Of a stretch of DNA of 21,247 bases, positions 1 through 7,896 are shown one piece after another; the first letter of the stretch is position 1; each line of letters starts with the position of its first letter. The stretch spans positions 1-21,247 of the forward strand of contig UQWA01000038.1 in the NCBI GenBank assembly GCA_900544685.1, in the 5' to 3' direction. The translations under genes were made by a program, and so were the position numbers. The notes beneath the pieces are model-generated. The model worked only from the letters and a program-made list of their open reading frames with translations, ran no database searches and was not told where the DNA came from. This DNA comes from an uncultured Lachnospiraceae bacterium (GTDB taxonomy: Bacteria > Bacillota > Clostridia > Lachnospirales > Lachnospiraceae).

Positions 1-789
1 TGTCATCCTCGCCTTATCCATATCCAGTTCAAAAGGGCTGTAAATGTTAATGGTAGCAAGTTCTTTACTCATCTGTGCCATATCATAATGATCACGCAGA
101 GATTCTTTCGCCTTGTTCGGCTTAATCTCCTCCACATGGGCATAGGCATTTTCAATACATCCATATTCCATGATTAGCTTGGTAGCAGTCTTCTCCCCTA
201 CACCTGGAATGCCAGGAATATTATCAGAACTGTCTCCCATAAGTGCCTTTAATTCAATAATCTGTATCGGTGTTACCTGATATTTTTCTATTACATCCGC
301 AGTACGGTAGTTTTCAATCTCTGTGCCGCCTTTTTTCGTCTTCGGAATGCGTATCATAATATGATCTGTTGCAAGTTGCAACAAATCACGATCTCCGGAT
401 ACCACAACGGCTTCCAGTCCGTCTGCTTCAGCTTTTTTCGCAACAGTTCCCAGCAGGTCGTCCGCCTCATATCCTTCCAGCATCATAAGTGGTACCTGCA
501 TGGCCTTCAGCATCTCCTTGATCACCGGTACCTGCTGGCGCAGTTCTTCCTGCATAGGTTTTCGCGTTCCCTTGTACTGTTCATACATCTTATGGCGGAA
601 AGTTGGCGCCTTCAAGTCAAATGCCACGGCAAAATAATCTGGTTTTTCTTCATCCAGAATCTTGAACATAATATTCAGGAAACCATATACCGCATTGGTA
701 TGAAGTCCATCTGAGTTCGTCAGATCCGGAACTCCGTAATAAGCTCTATTCAAAATACTATGTCCGTCTATTAATACGATCTTTTCCAT
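1..789 (-). CDS. polA: DNA polymerase I, N-terminal part (truncated by window edge)
   Basis: Replication/repair polymerase; the visible 263 codons are the 5'-3' exonuclease (flap nuclease) domain that removes RNA primers and flaps. The reading frame is open to base 1, so the polymerase domain lies outside the window. Metal-binding acidic residues are in place: D8 in IDGHS, D58, E108/D110/D111 in EGYEADDLLG, D133/D135 in SGDRDLL and D186/D189 in GDSSDN. The helix-three-turn-helix DNA-binding element GIPGVGEKTA follows at about 193-202. The ATG at 789 is preceded by GGAGT at a proper distance. It lies 21 bases after the zinc-finger protein gene, so the two are probably cotranscribed. Family identity is secure; whether the missing part includes a proofreading domain cannot be told. 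Confidence 0.96.
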   Translation of the reverse strand, partial: MEKIVLIDGHSILNRAYYGVPDLTNSDGLHTNAVYGFLNIMFKILDEEKPDYFAVAFDLKAPTFRHKMYEQYKGTRKPMQEELRQQVPVIKEMLKAMQVPLMMLEGYEADDLLGTVAKKAEADGLEAVVVSGDRDLLQLATDHIMIRIPKTKKGGTEIENYRTADVIEKYQVTPIQIIELKALMGDSSDNIPGIPGVGEKTATKLIMEYGCIENAYAHVEEIKPNKAKESLRDHYDMAQMSKELATINIYSPFELDMDKARMT

Positions 790-810
790 CTTTTTACTCC
801 TGTCTTTTCG

Positions 811-1341
811 CTAATCAGGTATCGGTCCTGGCTCCATATCCGTCTCTGTCTCCGGAACAGTAACAATCACCTGTTTCTTGTGATTCGTCTCCGGTTCCGT
901 CACCTCCGTTGTCTTAATCTGCAGCGGCATCATCTTTCCTGCATCTGACTGTTTTGGTTCCTCCTCTACAATCCACTGGTAAATAACGGTACCACTCAGT
1001 CCTCCGTGAATCAAGGCATCCACACCAATAAATCCCAGAATACCCACAGTCATTCCAACAATCACATAGAAAAACTTTTTCATGAAACGAACTGATTCAT
1101 TCTTTTGAAGATGGCTCTGCATCTTCTCCATATCCTCTTTCAGGATCTCCTGCATGTCAAACGATTCTGTATCATCAGAATCCAACTTCTGCAGAGCATA
1201 ATATATGGTAAAATAAACTTCCAGTTCTTCACTGCAGGAAGCGCAATGCTGCACATGATCCAGAAACTCTTCCAATTCTGCATCTGTAAGTTTACGTTCA
1301 ATATAAGGCATGATTTTCTGCTGTGCTATCTTACAGTCCAT
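811..1341 (-). CDS. zf-HC2 anti-sigma-factor-like membrane protein
   Basis: A 176-residue single-pass membrane protein. The cytoplasmic N-terminus carries the zinc-binding HxxxCxxC signature of ZAS/zf-HC2 anti-sigma factors (H29, C33, C36 counted from the chosen start, with an upstream Cys at 3). One hydrophobic segment follows at about 89-110 (FFYVIVGMTVGILGFIGVDA), then a roughly 65-residue acidic, Thr/Pro-rich outer tail ending in PGPIPD. I chose the ATG at 1341 because AGAGGTGATC stands just before it; an upstream in-frame ATG at 1365 has no ribosome binding site. ECF sigma factors normally sit beside their anti-sigma partner, but none is present here: the flanking genes are polA and tRNA-Leu. 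Role is inferred; it may regulate a sigma factor elsewhere or merely share the fold. Confidence 0.75.
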   Translation of the reverse strand: MDCKIAQQKIMPYIERKLTDAELEEFLDHVQHCASCSEELEVYFTIYYALQKLDSDDTESFDMQEILKEDMEKMQSHLQKNESVRFMKKFFYVIVGMTVGILGFIGVDALIHGGLSGTVIYQWIVEEEPKQSDAGKMMPLQIKTTEVTEPETNHKKQVIVTVPETETDMEPGPIPD

Positions 1342-1357
1342 TTGATCACCTCTGCTA

Positions 1358-1386
1358 CTTATCATGTTTCATAATAAATTCTGCAA
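1358..1386 (-). promoter_or_regulatory. Possible promoter of zinc-finger gene and polA
   Basis: Read on the minus strand, TTGCAG (1381-1386) and GATAAG (1358-1363) are separated by 17 bases, upstream of the zinc-finger gene. The -10 is imperfect. It also forms one arm of a 9-bp inverted repeat (CTTATCATG at 1358-1366, CATGATAAG at 1402-1410), which could be an operator. Confidence 0.35.
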
Positions 1387-1410
1387 TATTGGCTTTAGTT
1401 TCATGATAAG

Positions 1411-1450
1411 AAAAAAGTCCATCATCGTATCTTCACGATCATGGACTTTA
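1411..1450 (-). terminator. Intrinsic terminator after tRNA-Leu
   Basis: On the minus strand AAAGTCCAT pairs with ATGGACTTT, then after one mismatch ATCGT pairs with ACGAT around a six-base loop, and the stem runs into six T residues. It lies 20 bases beyond the tRNA 3' end and insulates the zinc-finger/polA unit from tRNA transcription. Confidence 0.85.
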
Positions 1451-1470
1451 CTTCTTTTCTATGGTTTCAC

Positions 1471-1553
1471 TGCCGGCAGCGGGACTTGAACCCGCACGTG
1501 GTTGCCCACAACAGATTTTGAGTCTGCCTCGTCTGCCATTCCGACACGCCGGC
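1471..1553 (-). tRNA. tRNA-Leu (anticodon CAA)
   Basis: An 83-nt class II tRNA reading UUG. The acceptor stem GCCGGCG/TGCCGGC pairs over 7 bp (last pair G-T) with discriminator A. The anticodon stem GCAGA/TCTGT encloses loop CTCAAAA, giving anticodon CAA. A long variable arm GTGG-GCAA-CCAC, typical of leucine tRNAs, precedes the T arm GCGGG-TTCAAGT-CCCGC. The 3' CCA is not encoded and must be added by CCA-transferase. The predicted 5' leader is only about 20 bases and contains a small hairpin (GGTTG/CAACC, 1558-1572). Confidence 0.97.
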
Positions 1554-1579
1554 TTGTGGTTGATTACCAACCGAACATT

Positions 1580-1608
1580 ATCTTACCATAGACGCATCAG
1601 ATTTGCAA
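1580..1608 (-). promoter_or_regulatory. Promoter of tRNA-Leu
   Basis: Minus-strand TTGCAA (1603-1608), a 17-base spacer and TAAGAT (1580-1585) with a TG one base upstream (extended -10). It begins only a few bases after the stop codon of the LtaS-like gene. The predicted start is near 1573, about 20 bases before the mature tRNA. Confidence 0.75.
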
Positions 1609-1615
1609 GTACTTT

Positions 1616-3421
1616 TTATTCATAGAACTGTGTAAGCTTATCCTTCTTATCGCACAAATGATTATACACCAGTTTGTGATAATTCTCAATCCATTCTGAC
1701 TGTACATCCTTTTCTGCCTCTCTGCTGCCATCTGCATTCATTACCATATTAGCTGTAATAGCAGGGAATTCCTGTTGCATATCTTTTAAAAACTGCTGAT
1801 ATCCCGTCAGTCCGATTCCTGCCTTCTCCATGAGCATGCCGCCCAGATAGTTCAGGCTTACATTCTCCACCTGTGTAGTGTCCATGTCATAATTTGACCA
1901 CATAATATATGGAACAATATAATTGTTGTAATATACGTCATCATCGGTATTTCTGTCCAGTCCCAGTTCCCGCAGGATTACATTGGTAATATAATCCGAT
2001 GGCTGATGATCCCCGAACATCAATATAATCGTAGGCTCCTGCTGCTTTTCAAAATATTCTACCAGTTCTTTAAATGCCTGGTCACTTTCTTTCATCAGCG
2101 TAAGATATTTCTCTGCTGCCCTTACCTGTGTACCCTGGCTCATTTCATCTGTGAGATATATAGACTCCTTAAAGTCTCCCACATCCTTACTGTAACCGCC
2201 ATGATTCTGCATGGTAACTTCAAAGGTAAAGAGCTTCTCATCAGCATCTTTTTCTTCATACAGATCTATGATCTTCTGAAATGCAGATTCATCACTGATA
2301 TAATTGCGGATCTTCTTTGGTGCTGCAAAATCATCTTTAAAAAGCATCTGATCAAATCCCAGAAGCGGATATACCGTGTTGCGGCACCATCCGCTTCCAT
2401 AATATGGATGAATTGCAGTAGTTGTGTATCCAAGTTCTCCCAGACGGGAAGCAAGACTTGGGATCTCGCTTTTCACATATTGCTGATATGGAACACTTCC
2501 GGTTGGCATGAATGCCATGGAATCCCCTGTCAGGAACTCAAATTCAGAATTTGCTGTATTGCCTCCCTTAACCGATACATAAGCATGACCTTTAAGTACA
2601 TTCTGATCCAGTGAATGAATGAATGGCATATAATCTTCGCTTACAGAAAAATCTCCAAATACGGAAAGATCTGAAAATGCCTCATTCATAATCACAATGA
2701 TATTCGGCAGATTCTCCTTTTTCGTCTTTGTCTCTTCCGTTATAAAATCCTGTGCAATTTCTTTTACTGCAGTATCGGAATAACCTTCCGGTTTTTCTAC
2801 TGTCATAAAACGAATATTTCCCACAAAGCCACCAACCAGTCCGTTATTACGGTACAGTACATTTGGTGTAAACAAAGTAGTATCCAGTCCTGCTGCCTCG
2901 ATTACAGTATCATTTCCCATTTCCTTTGTATATCCAAACAGGCACAGCACCATAACCAGCGCTCCTGCCATACGGGTACGGATCTTCCTGACTTTTATAT
3001 TCAGTACTCTGCTGACTGCTACAAGAACAAGAAATCCCAGTACAATGCCGATCAGCTTCCCTGTAATCTCTATGTTATAATTATCTGCTACTGACACTGC
3101 TGTACGAATGGAATAAATATCCCATGGTACAATTGGAGAGGAACGAAAAGCTACCACACAATAGTTTGCCAAGCCACCGCACATAAAAATAAGTGTGGCA
3201 AAGGTGTATCCACCGGACACACTCCCGAATACAAACGTACTAAACGCATAAACCAGTCCGTAGCATATCAAATTCAGTAAAAAAATCGGTGGGGTAAGAT
3301 CCCACGGTACATGAGTATATCCCTCCATGAGACACAATGCCAATACTGGTATTACCAGTATCAGCACTGTATTGAGTAACTTTGATTTTATTTTAAGATG
3401 TTTCCAATTCTTATGTTTCAT
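1616..3421 (-). CDS. LtaS-type sulfatase-fold phosphoglycerol transferase
   Basis: A 601-residue membrane enzyme of the lipoteichoic-acid synthase/alkaline phosphatase superfamily, expected to transfer glycerol phosphate from phosphatidylglycerol to a cell-surface polymer or glycolipid. The N-terminal ~170 residues hold about five hydrophobic segments; an extracellular catalytic domain follows. Counted from the upstream in-frame ATG at 3436, the metal/active-site residues are E252 (IMNEAFSD), T294 as nucleophile (GGNTANSEFEF), H412 (TMQNHGGY) and D476/H477 (FGDHQPS). I start at 3421 because AAGGAAGAG is positioned for that ATG; the 3436 ATG has no ribosome binding site. It lies 26 bases after the rhomboid-like gene under the same promoter. 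The exact product (LTA backbone, primer or another decoration) cannot be told. No terminator is visible before the tRNA promoter. Confidence 0.88.
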   Translation of the reverse strand: MKHKNWKHLKIKSKLLNTVLILVIPVLALCLMEGYTHVPWDLTPPIFLLNLICYGLVYAFSTFVFGSVSGGYTFATLIFMCGGLANYCVVAFRSSPIVPWDIYSIRTAVSVADNYNIEITGKLIGIVLGFLVLVAVSRVLNIKVRKIRTRMAGALVMVLCLFGYTKEMGNDTVIEAAGLDTTLFTPNVLYRNNGLVGGFVGNIRFMTVEKPEGYSDTAVKEIAQDFITEETKTKKENLPNIIVIMNEAFSDLSVFGDFSVSEDYMPFIHSLDQNVLKGHAYVSVKGGNTANSEFEFLTGDSMAFMPTGSVPYQQYVKSEIPSLASRLGELGYTTTAIHPYYGSGWCRNTVYPLLGFDQMLFKDDFAAPKKIRNYISDESAFQKIIDLYEEKDADEKLFTFEVTMQNHGGYSKDVGDFKESIYLTDEMSQGTQVRAAEKYLTLMKESDQAFKELVEYFEKQQEPTIILMFGDHQPSDYITNVILRELGLDRNTDDDVYYNNYIVPYIMWSNYDMDTTQVENVSLNYLGGMLMEKAGIGLTGYQQFLKDMQQEFPAITANMVMNADGSREAEKDVQSEWIENYHKLVYNHLCDKKDKLTQFYE

Positions 3422-3447
3422 ATTCTCTTCCTTCATTATAAAAGTTC

Positions 3448-4299
3448 TTAAGAACGATGTACATGTTCATGGGTGAACAGATGATCCTGACAGTATTCAT
3501 AATTTCCATCGCACTTGGAACAGAAACGAAACTCCAGATTGTCTCCGTCCAGCTCTGTACGTCCGCAGACCGCACACTTATGTCTGGTAATGGTTCCATT
3601 GGCATTCTTATATTCAGAAGGGTGCCCCTGATGCATAGCCTTCTGATAATTCCATTTCCGCTTCTGATTCTGATAAGAATATCTCTTCAGATTCCTGCTG
3701 CCGATAAAATACACGATAAAATTCAGCATGGACATTATCATCATAATCTTATAGATCCATCCGCTGCTGATAAAATTCAATATGAGAATGACTGCATAGA
3801 AAATGCCCAGCCACTTCATCTTAATTGGTATCAGAAAATACAGCATCACCTGTGTATCCGGATAGGTTGCAGCGAATGCAAGAAAAATGGACAAATTCAC
3901 ATAATAAGTAGTAAACAGTGAACCAAACATGACATTGCCGCCCAGAATACCATAAAGGATAAAGGAGCCCAGTACCATGGCCAGTACTCCGCCGAAAATA
4001 TAGACATTATACCGAAAACTTCCCCAGGTATGTTCCAGTGTATTTCCTACCGAATAATAGAAAAACAGCATAATAATCGTAAACAGGTCCAGTGAGGATG
4101 GCGGCACCAGCAGCCATGTCACAATCCGCCACACCTGACCATGCAAAATATAATATGGTTCCAGTGTCAGATAATTAAAAATATCCGGTGTAAATACCTC
4201 CATTAGATAACCCGCCACATAAAAAGCAATAATATAAGCTGACAGATTGCGCACCGCATATCTTCCGAACTTTCGTTCCATTTTGTTTAAAAGCTTCAT
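3448..4299 (-). CDS. Rhomboid-like membrane protein with C-terminal zinc cluster, probably catalytically inactive
   Basis: A 283-residue polytopic protein. The first ~200 residues have about six hydrophobic segments and a rhomboid-like L1 loop (GQVWRIVTWLL, about 54-64). The canonical GxSG of TM4 and the histidine of TM6 are not visible, so it reads as a rhomboid-fold pseudoprotease rather than a working protease. The soluble tail (about 205-283) contains CxxC at 242/245, CxxC at 260/263, C270 and four histidines (273, 277, 279, 281), a likely treble-clef or ribbon-type zinc site. The ATG at 4299 is chosen because AAGGAG precedes it at seven bases; an upstream in-frame TTG at 4320 lacks one. 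It is the first gene of a unit with the LtaS-like enzyme. The function is unknown; a scaffold or client-binding role is speculation. Confidence 0.75.
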   Translation of the reverse strand: MKLLNKMERKFGRYAVRNLSAYIIAFYVAGYLMEVFTPDIFNYLTLEPYYILHGQVWRIVTWLLVPPSSLDLFTIIMLFFYYSVGNTLEHTWGSFRYNVYIFGGVLAMVLGSFILYGILGGNVMFGSLFTTYYVNLSIFLAFAATYPDTQVMLYFLIPIKMKWLGIFYAVILILNFISSGWIYKIMMIMSMLNFIVYFIGSRNLKRYSYQNQKRKWNYQKAMHQGHPSEYKNANGTITRHKCAVCGRTELDGDNLEFRFCSKCDGNYEYCQDHLFTHEHVHRS

Positions 4300-4333
4300 T
4301 GATGAACTCCTTTTCTTCAAACTTCTACGTCAC

Positions 4334-4362
4334 ATTATAGATTTTTCCTATTTATTTGTCAA
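4334..4362 (-). promoter_or_regulatory. Perfect-consensus promoter of the rhomboid-like/LtaS-like unit
   Basis: Minus strand: TTGACA (4357-4362), 17-base spacer, TATAAT (4334-4339), identical to the vegetative sigma consensus. The predicted start near 4327 leaves a leader of under 30 bases. It lies back to back with the aroC promoter. Confidence 0.9.
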
Positions 4363-4376
4363 CGAAACGATCCTAC

Positions 4377-4405
4377 TTTACAATTATTTCATAATTCGTT
4401 ATACT
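4377..4405 (+). promoter_or_regulatory. Promoter of aroC
   Basis: TTTACA (4377-4382), a 17-base spacer and TATACT (4400-4405) match the vegetative consensus at 10 of 12 positions. It is followed by AAGGAGG just upstream of the aroC start. Only 14 bases separate its -35 from the -35 of the divergent promoter. Confidence 0.85.
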
Positions 4406-4437
4406 AAAATCTATCGATACATGATAAGGAGGCTATT

Positions 4438-5541
4438 ATGTCTGGTTCTATATATGGTAAACATTTTCAGATCTCAACCTGGGGGGAATCCCACGGAAAG
4501 GCTCTGGGCGTTGTAGTAGATGGATGTCCTGCCGGTATTTCTCTGTGTGAAGAGGATATTCAGAAATTCCTGAACCGTAGAAAACCGGGTCAGAACCGCT
4601 ATTCCACCCCACGCAGTGAAGATGATGCAGTAGAGATCCTGTCCGGCGTATTTGAAGGTAAGACCACCGGCACCCCAATTTCTCTGATCGTATTTAATAA
4701 ACAGCAGCGTTCCGCTGATTATTCCGAGATCGCATCTTATTATCGTCCAGGACATGCAGATTATACCTTCGATGAAAAATATGGTTTCCGTGATTATCGT
4801 GGCGGTGGCCGCTCCTCCGGGCGCGAGACCATTGGTCGTGTGGCAGCCGGTGCCATCTCTGCGAAGATTCTTGATCAGCTTGGCATTCAGATCACTGCTT
4901 ACAGTAAATCCATCGGTCCTGTAGCAATCTCATCAGAACGTTTTGATCTGTCTCAGCGCGACTTAAATCCGTTGGCTATGCCGGATGCTGTTGCGGCTAA
5001 AGAAGCTGCTGCATATCTGGATGTTTGCAAGAAAAATGGGGATTCCAGCGGTGGTGTCGTAGAATGCCGGGTAACAGGCATGATACCGGGACTTGGAGAC
5101 CCGGTATTTGAAAAACTCTCTGCCAATCTTGCAAAATCCATGTTCTCCATCGGAGCGGTAAAATCCTTTGAATTAGGTGACGGCATCGCAGCTTCCAAGG
5201 CAAAAGGAAGCACCAACAATGATGCCTTTTCTCTGGATACTTCCGGTAATATTGTAAAGGCTACCAATCACAGCGGCGGAACGCTGGGTGGTATCAGTGA
5301 CGGCAGCGATCTCCTTTTCCGGGTAGGCTTCAAGCCAACCCCATCTATCTCTGTACCTCAGCAAACGATAAATAAAGATCTGGAAAAGATCTCTGTCAGC
5401 ATCAAAGGACGTCATGATCCAATCATTGTGCCACGTGCTGTGGTTGTAGTGGAATCCATGGCTGCACTCGCCCTGACAGATGCACTTTTTTCTAATATGT
5501 ATGCACGTATGGACAATATTCTGGATTTTTACCGCCGATAA
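4438..5541 (+). CDS. aroC: Chorismate synthase
   Basis: Converts 5-enolpyruvylshikimate 3-phosphate to chorismate, the last common step of the aromatic pathway, using reduced FMN. The 367-residue length is normal. All three family signatures are visible: GESHG at 16-20 (H19), RPGHADYT at 103-110 (H106) with the nearby RDYRGGGRSSGRET at 118-131, and GRHDP at 324-328. A strong AAGGAGG sits before the ATG. The gene stands alone on the plus strand with its own promoter and a downstream hairpin; no other aro gene is in the window, so it is not in an aromatic operon here. It is probably a bifunctional or NADPH-independent type, but the sequence does not show which flavin reductant is used. Confidence 0.97.
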   Translation: MSGSIYGKHFQISTWGESHGKALGVVVDGCPAGISLCEEDIQKFLNRRKPGQNRYSTPRSEDDAVEILSGVFEGKTTGTPISLIVFNKQQRSADYSEIASYYRPGHADYTFDEKYGFRDYRGGGRSSGRETIGRVAAGAISAKILDQLGIQITAYSKSIGPVAISSERFDLSQRDLNPLAMPDAVAAKEAAAYLDVCKKNGDSSGGVVECRVTGMIPGLGDPVFEKLSANLAKSMFSIGAVKSFELGDGIAASKAKGSTNNDAFSLDTSGNIVKATNHSGGTLGGISDGSDLLFRVGFKPTPSISVPQQTINKDLEKISVSIKGRHDPIIVPRAVVVVESMAALALTDALFSNMYARMDNILDFYRR

Positions 5542-5590
5542 TTTTTGCTGATACTGAAAGTTCTAATATTTTAGGTAGATTTTTACCTGA

Positions 5591-5642
5591 AAACAGCAGA
5601 TTTACATTTTATCTTCCTGGATTTTCTGTAAATCTGCTGTTT
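5591..5642. terminator. Shared terminator between aroC and the convergent lactonase gene
   Basis: A perfect 16-bp inverted repeat (AAACAGCAGATTTACA at 5591-5606 and its complement at 5627-5642) around a 20-base AT-rich loop. It lies between two convergent stop codons (5541 and 5679). T-rich sequence follows on the plus strand and a shorter T run on the minus strand. The loop is longer than usual for an intrinsic terminator. Confidence 0.75.
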
Positions 5643-5678
5643 CATTTTGTCTCTCTATATTTTTCTGATCAGATCTGC

Positions 5679-6761
5679 CTACGCCTGTGTTTTATGTTCT
5701 TCTTCTCCAGACAATTTATAAATCAGAATACAGTTCGGTGTATCTACGGAGATTGGACGTCCTTTCATAATCAGAGTCCTCTTCTCATAATCAATCTTAA
5801 AGAAACGAATCTCATTGGATTCATGATTTAGTGTAATCAGGGTCTTTTCATCCGGAAAGACTTCAATGTCTTTCGGATACTTGCCGCTGATCGGAAGCTT
5901 CAGTATCTCAGAAACCATTCCTGTCTCCTGATTAATTTCATAAATTGCCACACTGTTGTCACCTGCTGTAGAACAATACAGGTATCTGCCGCTTGGTGAG
6001 ATACGAAGCCCGGAACTGGCACATCCTATCTCCTGCACATCCATGCGGGTATCTACCTTCTGAATCAGTTCAAATTTCGGTACCTTCTCGCTTCCATCAT
6101 AAGAATATACCAGAAGCTCATTGCTAAGTTCACAGTTCACATAGGCATATCTACCGTCTTTACTAAATCGAATCAGTCTAGGTCCTGATTCCAGATCACA
6201 TCTTACAATATCAAGCAGTGTCAGCTTACCGCTGGTCGGATTAACCTTGTAGATATTAATATGATCAATTCCACAGTCTACCACGCACAGAAACTTTCCA
6301 TCTGGTGTCGGCATGGCACAACTGATGTGTGGACGAAAATTTCGCTCTGCTACACTGAACAGTCCCTTATGGAAAATACCATCCATCACGCTTCCCAGCC
6401 TGCCGTCCCGGTGGGTATGCACTACTGTAATCTTGCCATCATGATATCCTGCCACAAAAAGGAACTTACCCTGCCGGTCTGTGGAAAGGAAACATCCTCT
6501 CATTCCGTCAATTCCTACCTTGTTAATCGCAGTCAGATCTCCTGTTTTCTGGTTAATCTTCAGTACCTCTACTCCTTCATCTGCAATGGAATAGAGATAT
6601 TTTCCATTGGTGGATGCAGTCAGATGTGACGCATTATTTACCGGAACCACTGCCCGTTCCGTCATATAACCTGCTTCCACATCCATATCATATACATGAA
6701 CTCCCACACTGCTTCCATGTGTATACGTACCTACATATGCAACATATCTATCTTTACCCAT
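5679..6761 (-). CDS. Lactonase-family seven-bladed beta-propeller protein (6-phosphogluconolactonase-like)
   Basis: A 360-residue cytosolic protein (no signal peptide) of the family of E. coli Pgl/YbhE (PF10282), which hydrolyses 6-phosphogluconolactone in the oxidative pentose phosphate route. It opens with YVAYVGTYTHGSSVGVHVY, the usual first blade. Repeated propeller strands follow, such as SPSGRYLYCS and SKDGRYAYVN, plus SGPRLIRF in the middle. The ATG at 6761 has AAAGGA about ten bases upstream. It has a private promoter and no pentose phosphate gene beside it. Family is confident; the substrate is not, because many members are annotated only by homology and could act on other sugar lactones. 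Confidence 0.88.
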   Translation of the reverse strand: MGKDRYVAYVGTYTHGSSVGVHVYDMDVEAGYMTERAVVPVNNASHLTASTNGKYLYSIADEGVEVLKINQKTGDLTAINKVGIDGMRGCFLSTDRQGKFLFVAGYHDGKITVVHTHRDGRLGSVMDGIFHKGLFSVAERNFRPHISCAMPTPDGKFLCVVDCGIDHINIYKVNPTSGKLTLLDIVRCDLESGPRLIRFSKDGRYAYVNCELSNELLVYSYDGSEKVPKFELIQKVDTRMDVQEIGCASSGLRISPSGRYLYCSTAGDNSVAIYEINQETGMVSEILKLPISGKYPKDIEVFPDEKTLITLNHESNEIRFFKIDYEKRTLIMKGRPISVDTPNCILIYKLSGEEEHKTQA

Positions 6762-6798
6762 ACCAAATATGTCCTTTCACATAAGTAAATTTGTATTC

Positions 6799-6827
6799 AA
6801 TATAACACAATCTGACCTTTTTGTTAA
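6799..6827 (-). promoter_or_regulatory. Promoter of lactonase-family gene
   Basis: Minus strand: TTAACA (6822-6827), 17-base spacer, TATATT (6799-6804) with TG one base upstream (extended -10). It lies in the 123-base gap after the small subtilisin gene, so the lactonase need not depend on read-through. Confidence 0.7.
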
Positions 6828-6884
6828 TACAATTCCAAAATCTTTTCTGTAATTTCACCTTTTTCTTTTGTAACCGAATAAATT

Positions 6885-7757
6885 CTACAATTTTAACAGC
6901 TTGGGTATATCTGGCTGTCCCCACCCCTGACGGTTACGTTCCATTCCCAGATCCTCTGATGCTTCTTTCAGGCGCATTTTAACTTCCACATTAGACAGCC
7001 ATGGTTCTTTCTCCAAAAGAAGTGCTACGGCACCCGATACCGCAGGAGTTGCCATAGAGGTTCCACTTTTTTTGCAGTAATAATTATGATTTCCTGTATA
7101 AAAGGCATTGCAAGACCAGATTCTGTTTCCCGGTGCCACCAGATCCGGCTTACATACACATGCTGCAGTAGGACCACGCCCAGAATACCAGTTATTCTGT
7201 TCTTCAGCCATTCCTACTGTAATAACCTTCCGGCTGTTCCCCGGCGCCGTAATGGTATAATGTTCAGGTCCCAGATTACCTGCTGCACATACCACTACAA
7301 TTCCCTGATCCCATGCCATTTCCACCGCTTCAATTAGTTTCTGATCCTGTTCATTTCCTTCTTTTACACTACCAACCGAGATATTCATGATCCGTATCTG
7401 ATATTGTGCCCAATGGCGGATTACCCATTGAATTCCACGGATCACCTGTTCCCGATGTCCGTTTCCGTTTTTATCCAATACTTTCAGACTAATCAAATCT
7501 GCCTGTGGTGCAATTCCTTGATATTCTTTCTGGATATTTCCTTCTCCGCACAGAATTCCTGATACATGTGTTCCATGTCCATAATCATCATAGGCTCTGA
7601 CCGCTCCATTGATGAAGTCCTGAAAAACAATCAGACGATTTTTCAGATCCGGATGCTTTGCCACTCCTGTATCCAACACTGCAACCCGCACACCTTTCCC
7701 TGTCCATCCTTTCTGCCAGGCTTTTTCTGCACGTAACGCTTTTACTGCCTGTTTCAA
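6885..7757 (-). CDS. Small subtilisin-like S8 serine protease without signal peptide
   Basis: A 290-residue single-domain subtilase. The full catalytic set is present: D29 (AVLDTGV), H61 (YGHGTHVSG), oxyanion N161 (AAGNLG) and S234 (GTSMATP). The lack of a signal peptide, transmembrane segment and long prodomain resembles intracellular subtilisins, so cytoplasmic action is inferred. The start is a TTG at 7757 preceded by GGGGGATC; no in-frame ATG fits, and the family usually begins only about 15-25 residues before the catalytic Asp, as here. It is read head to head with the larger Csp-like subtilase gene from a 139-base spacer. No convincing vegetative promoter was found for it. Substrate unknown. 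Confidence 0.9.
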   Translation of the reverse strand: MKQAVKALRAEKAWQKGWTGKGVRVAVLDTGVAKHPDLKNRLIVFQDFINGAVRAYDDYGHGTHVSGILCGEGNIQKEYQGIAPQADLISLKVLDKNGNGHREQVIRGIQWVIRHWAQYQIRIMNISVGSVKEGNEQDQKLIEAVEMAWDQGIVVVCAAGNLGPEHYTITAPGNSRKVITVGMAEEQNNWYSGRGPTAACVCKPDLVAPGNRIWSCNAFYTGNHNYYCKKSGTSMATPAVSGAVALLLEKEPWLSNVEVKMRLKEASEDLGMERNRQGWGQPDIPKLLKL

Positions 7758-7849
7758 ATTGATCCCCCATTTCTATTACGTTCCAGCCCATTACATCTTT
7801 TATCTGTCATTCTTTCTAATTACCTGATAAATCAGAAGAATCAGCAGCT

Positions 7850-7878
7850 TTGACTTTTTGCCGGTGACAACATATACA
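7850..7878 (+). promoter_or_regulatory. Likely promoter of the Csp-like subtilase gene
   Basis: TTGACT (7850-7855), 17-base spacer and TATACA (7873-7878), placed about 19 bases before the ATG. The stretch CATATACATA also loosely resembles mother-cell sporulation -10 elements, so which sigma factor reads it is open. Confidence 0.55.
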
Positions 7879-7896
7879 TATCAAAAAGGTGATTCT

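Noticed and set aside
361..714. Plus-strand open frame opposite polA
   Set aside because: Shadow of the conserved exonuclease domain; composition unlike a real protein.
2006..2614. Long plus-strand open frame (202 codons) opposite the LtaS-like gene
   Set aside because: Antisense to a gene with all catalytic motifs; low-complexity hydrophobic composition and no ribosome binding site.
5573..5590. Small hairpin AGGTA/TACCT after aroC as a terminator
   Set aside because: Only five pairs, and a much stronger 16-bp hairpin follows at once.
7588..7791. Frameshifted or separate N-terminal part of the small subtilisin
   Set aside because: The overlapping frame has no protease-like sequence, and the TTG start at 7757 gives a normal-length family member, so no frameshift is needed.
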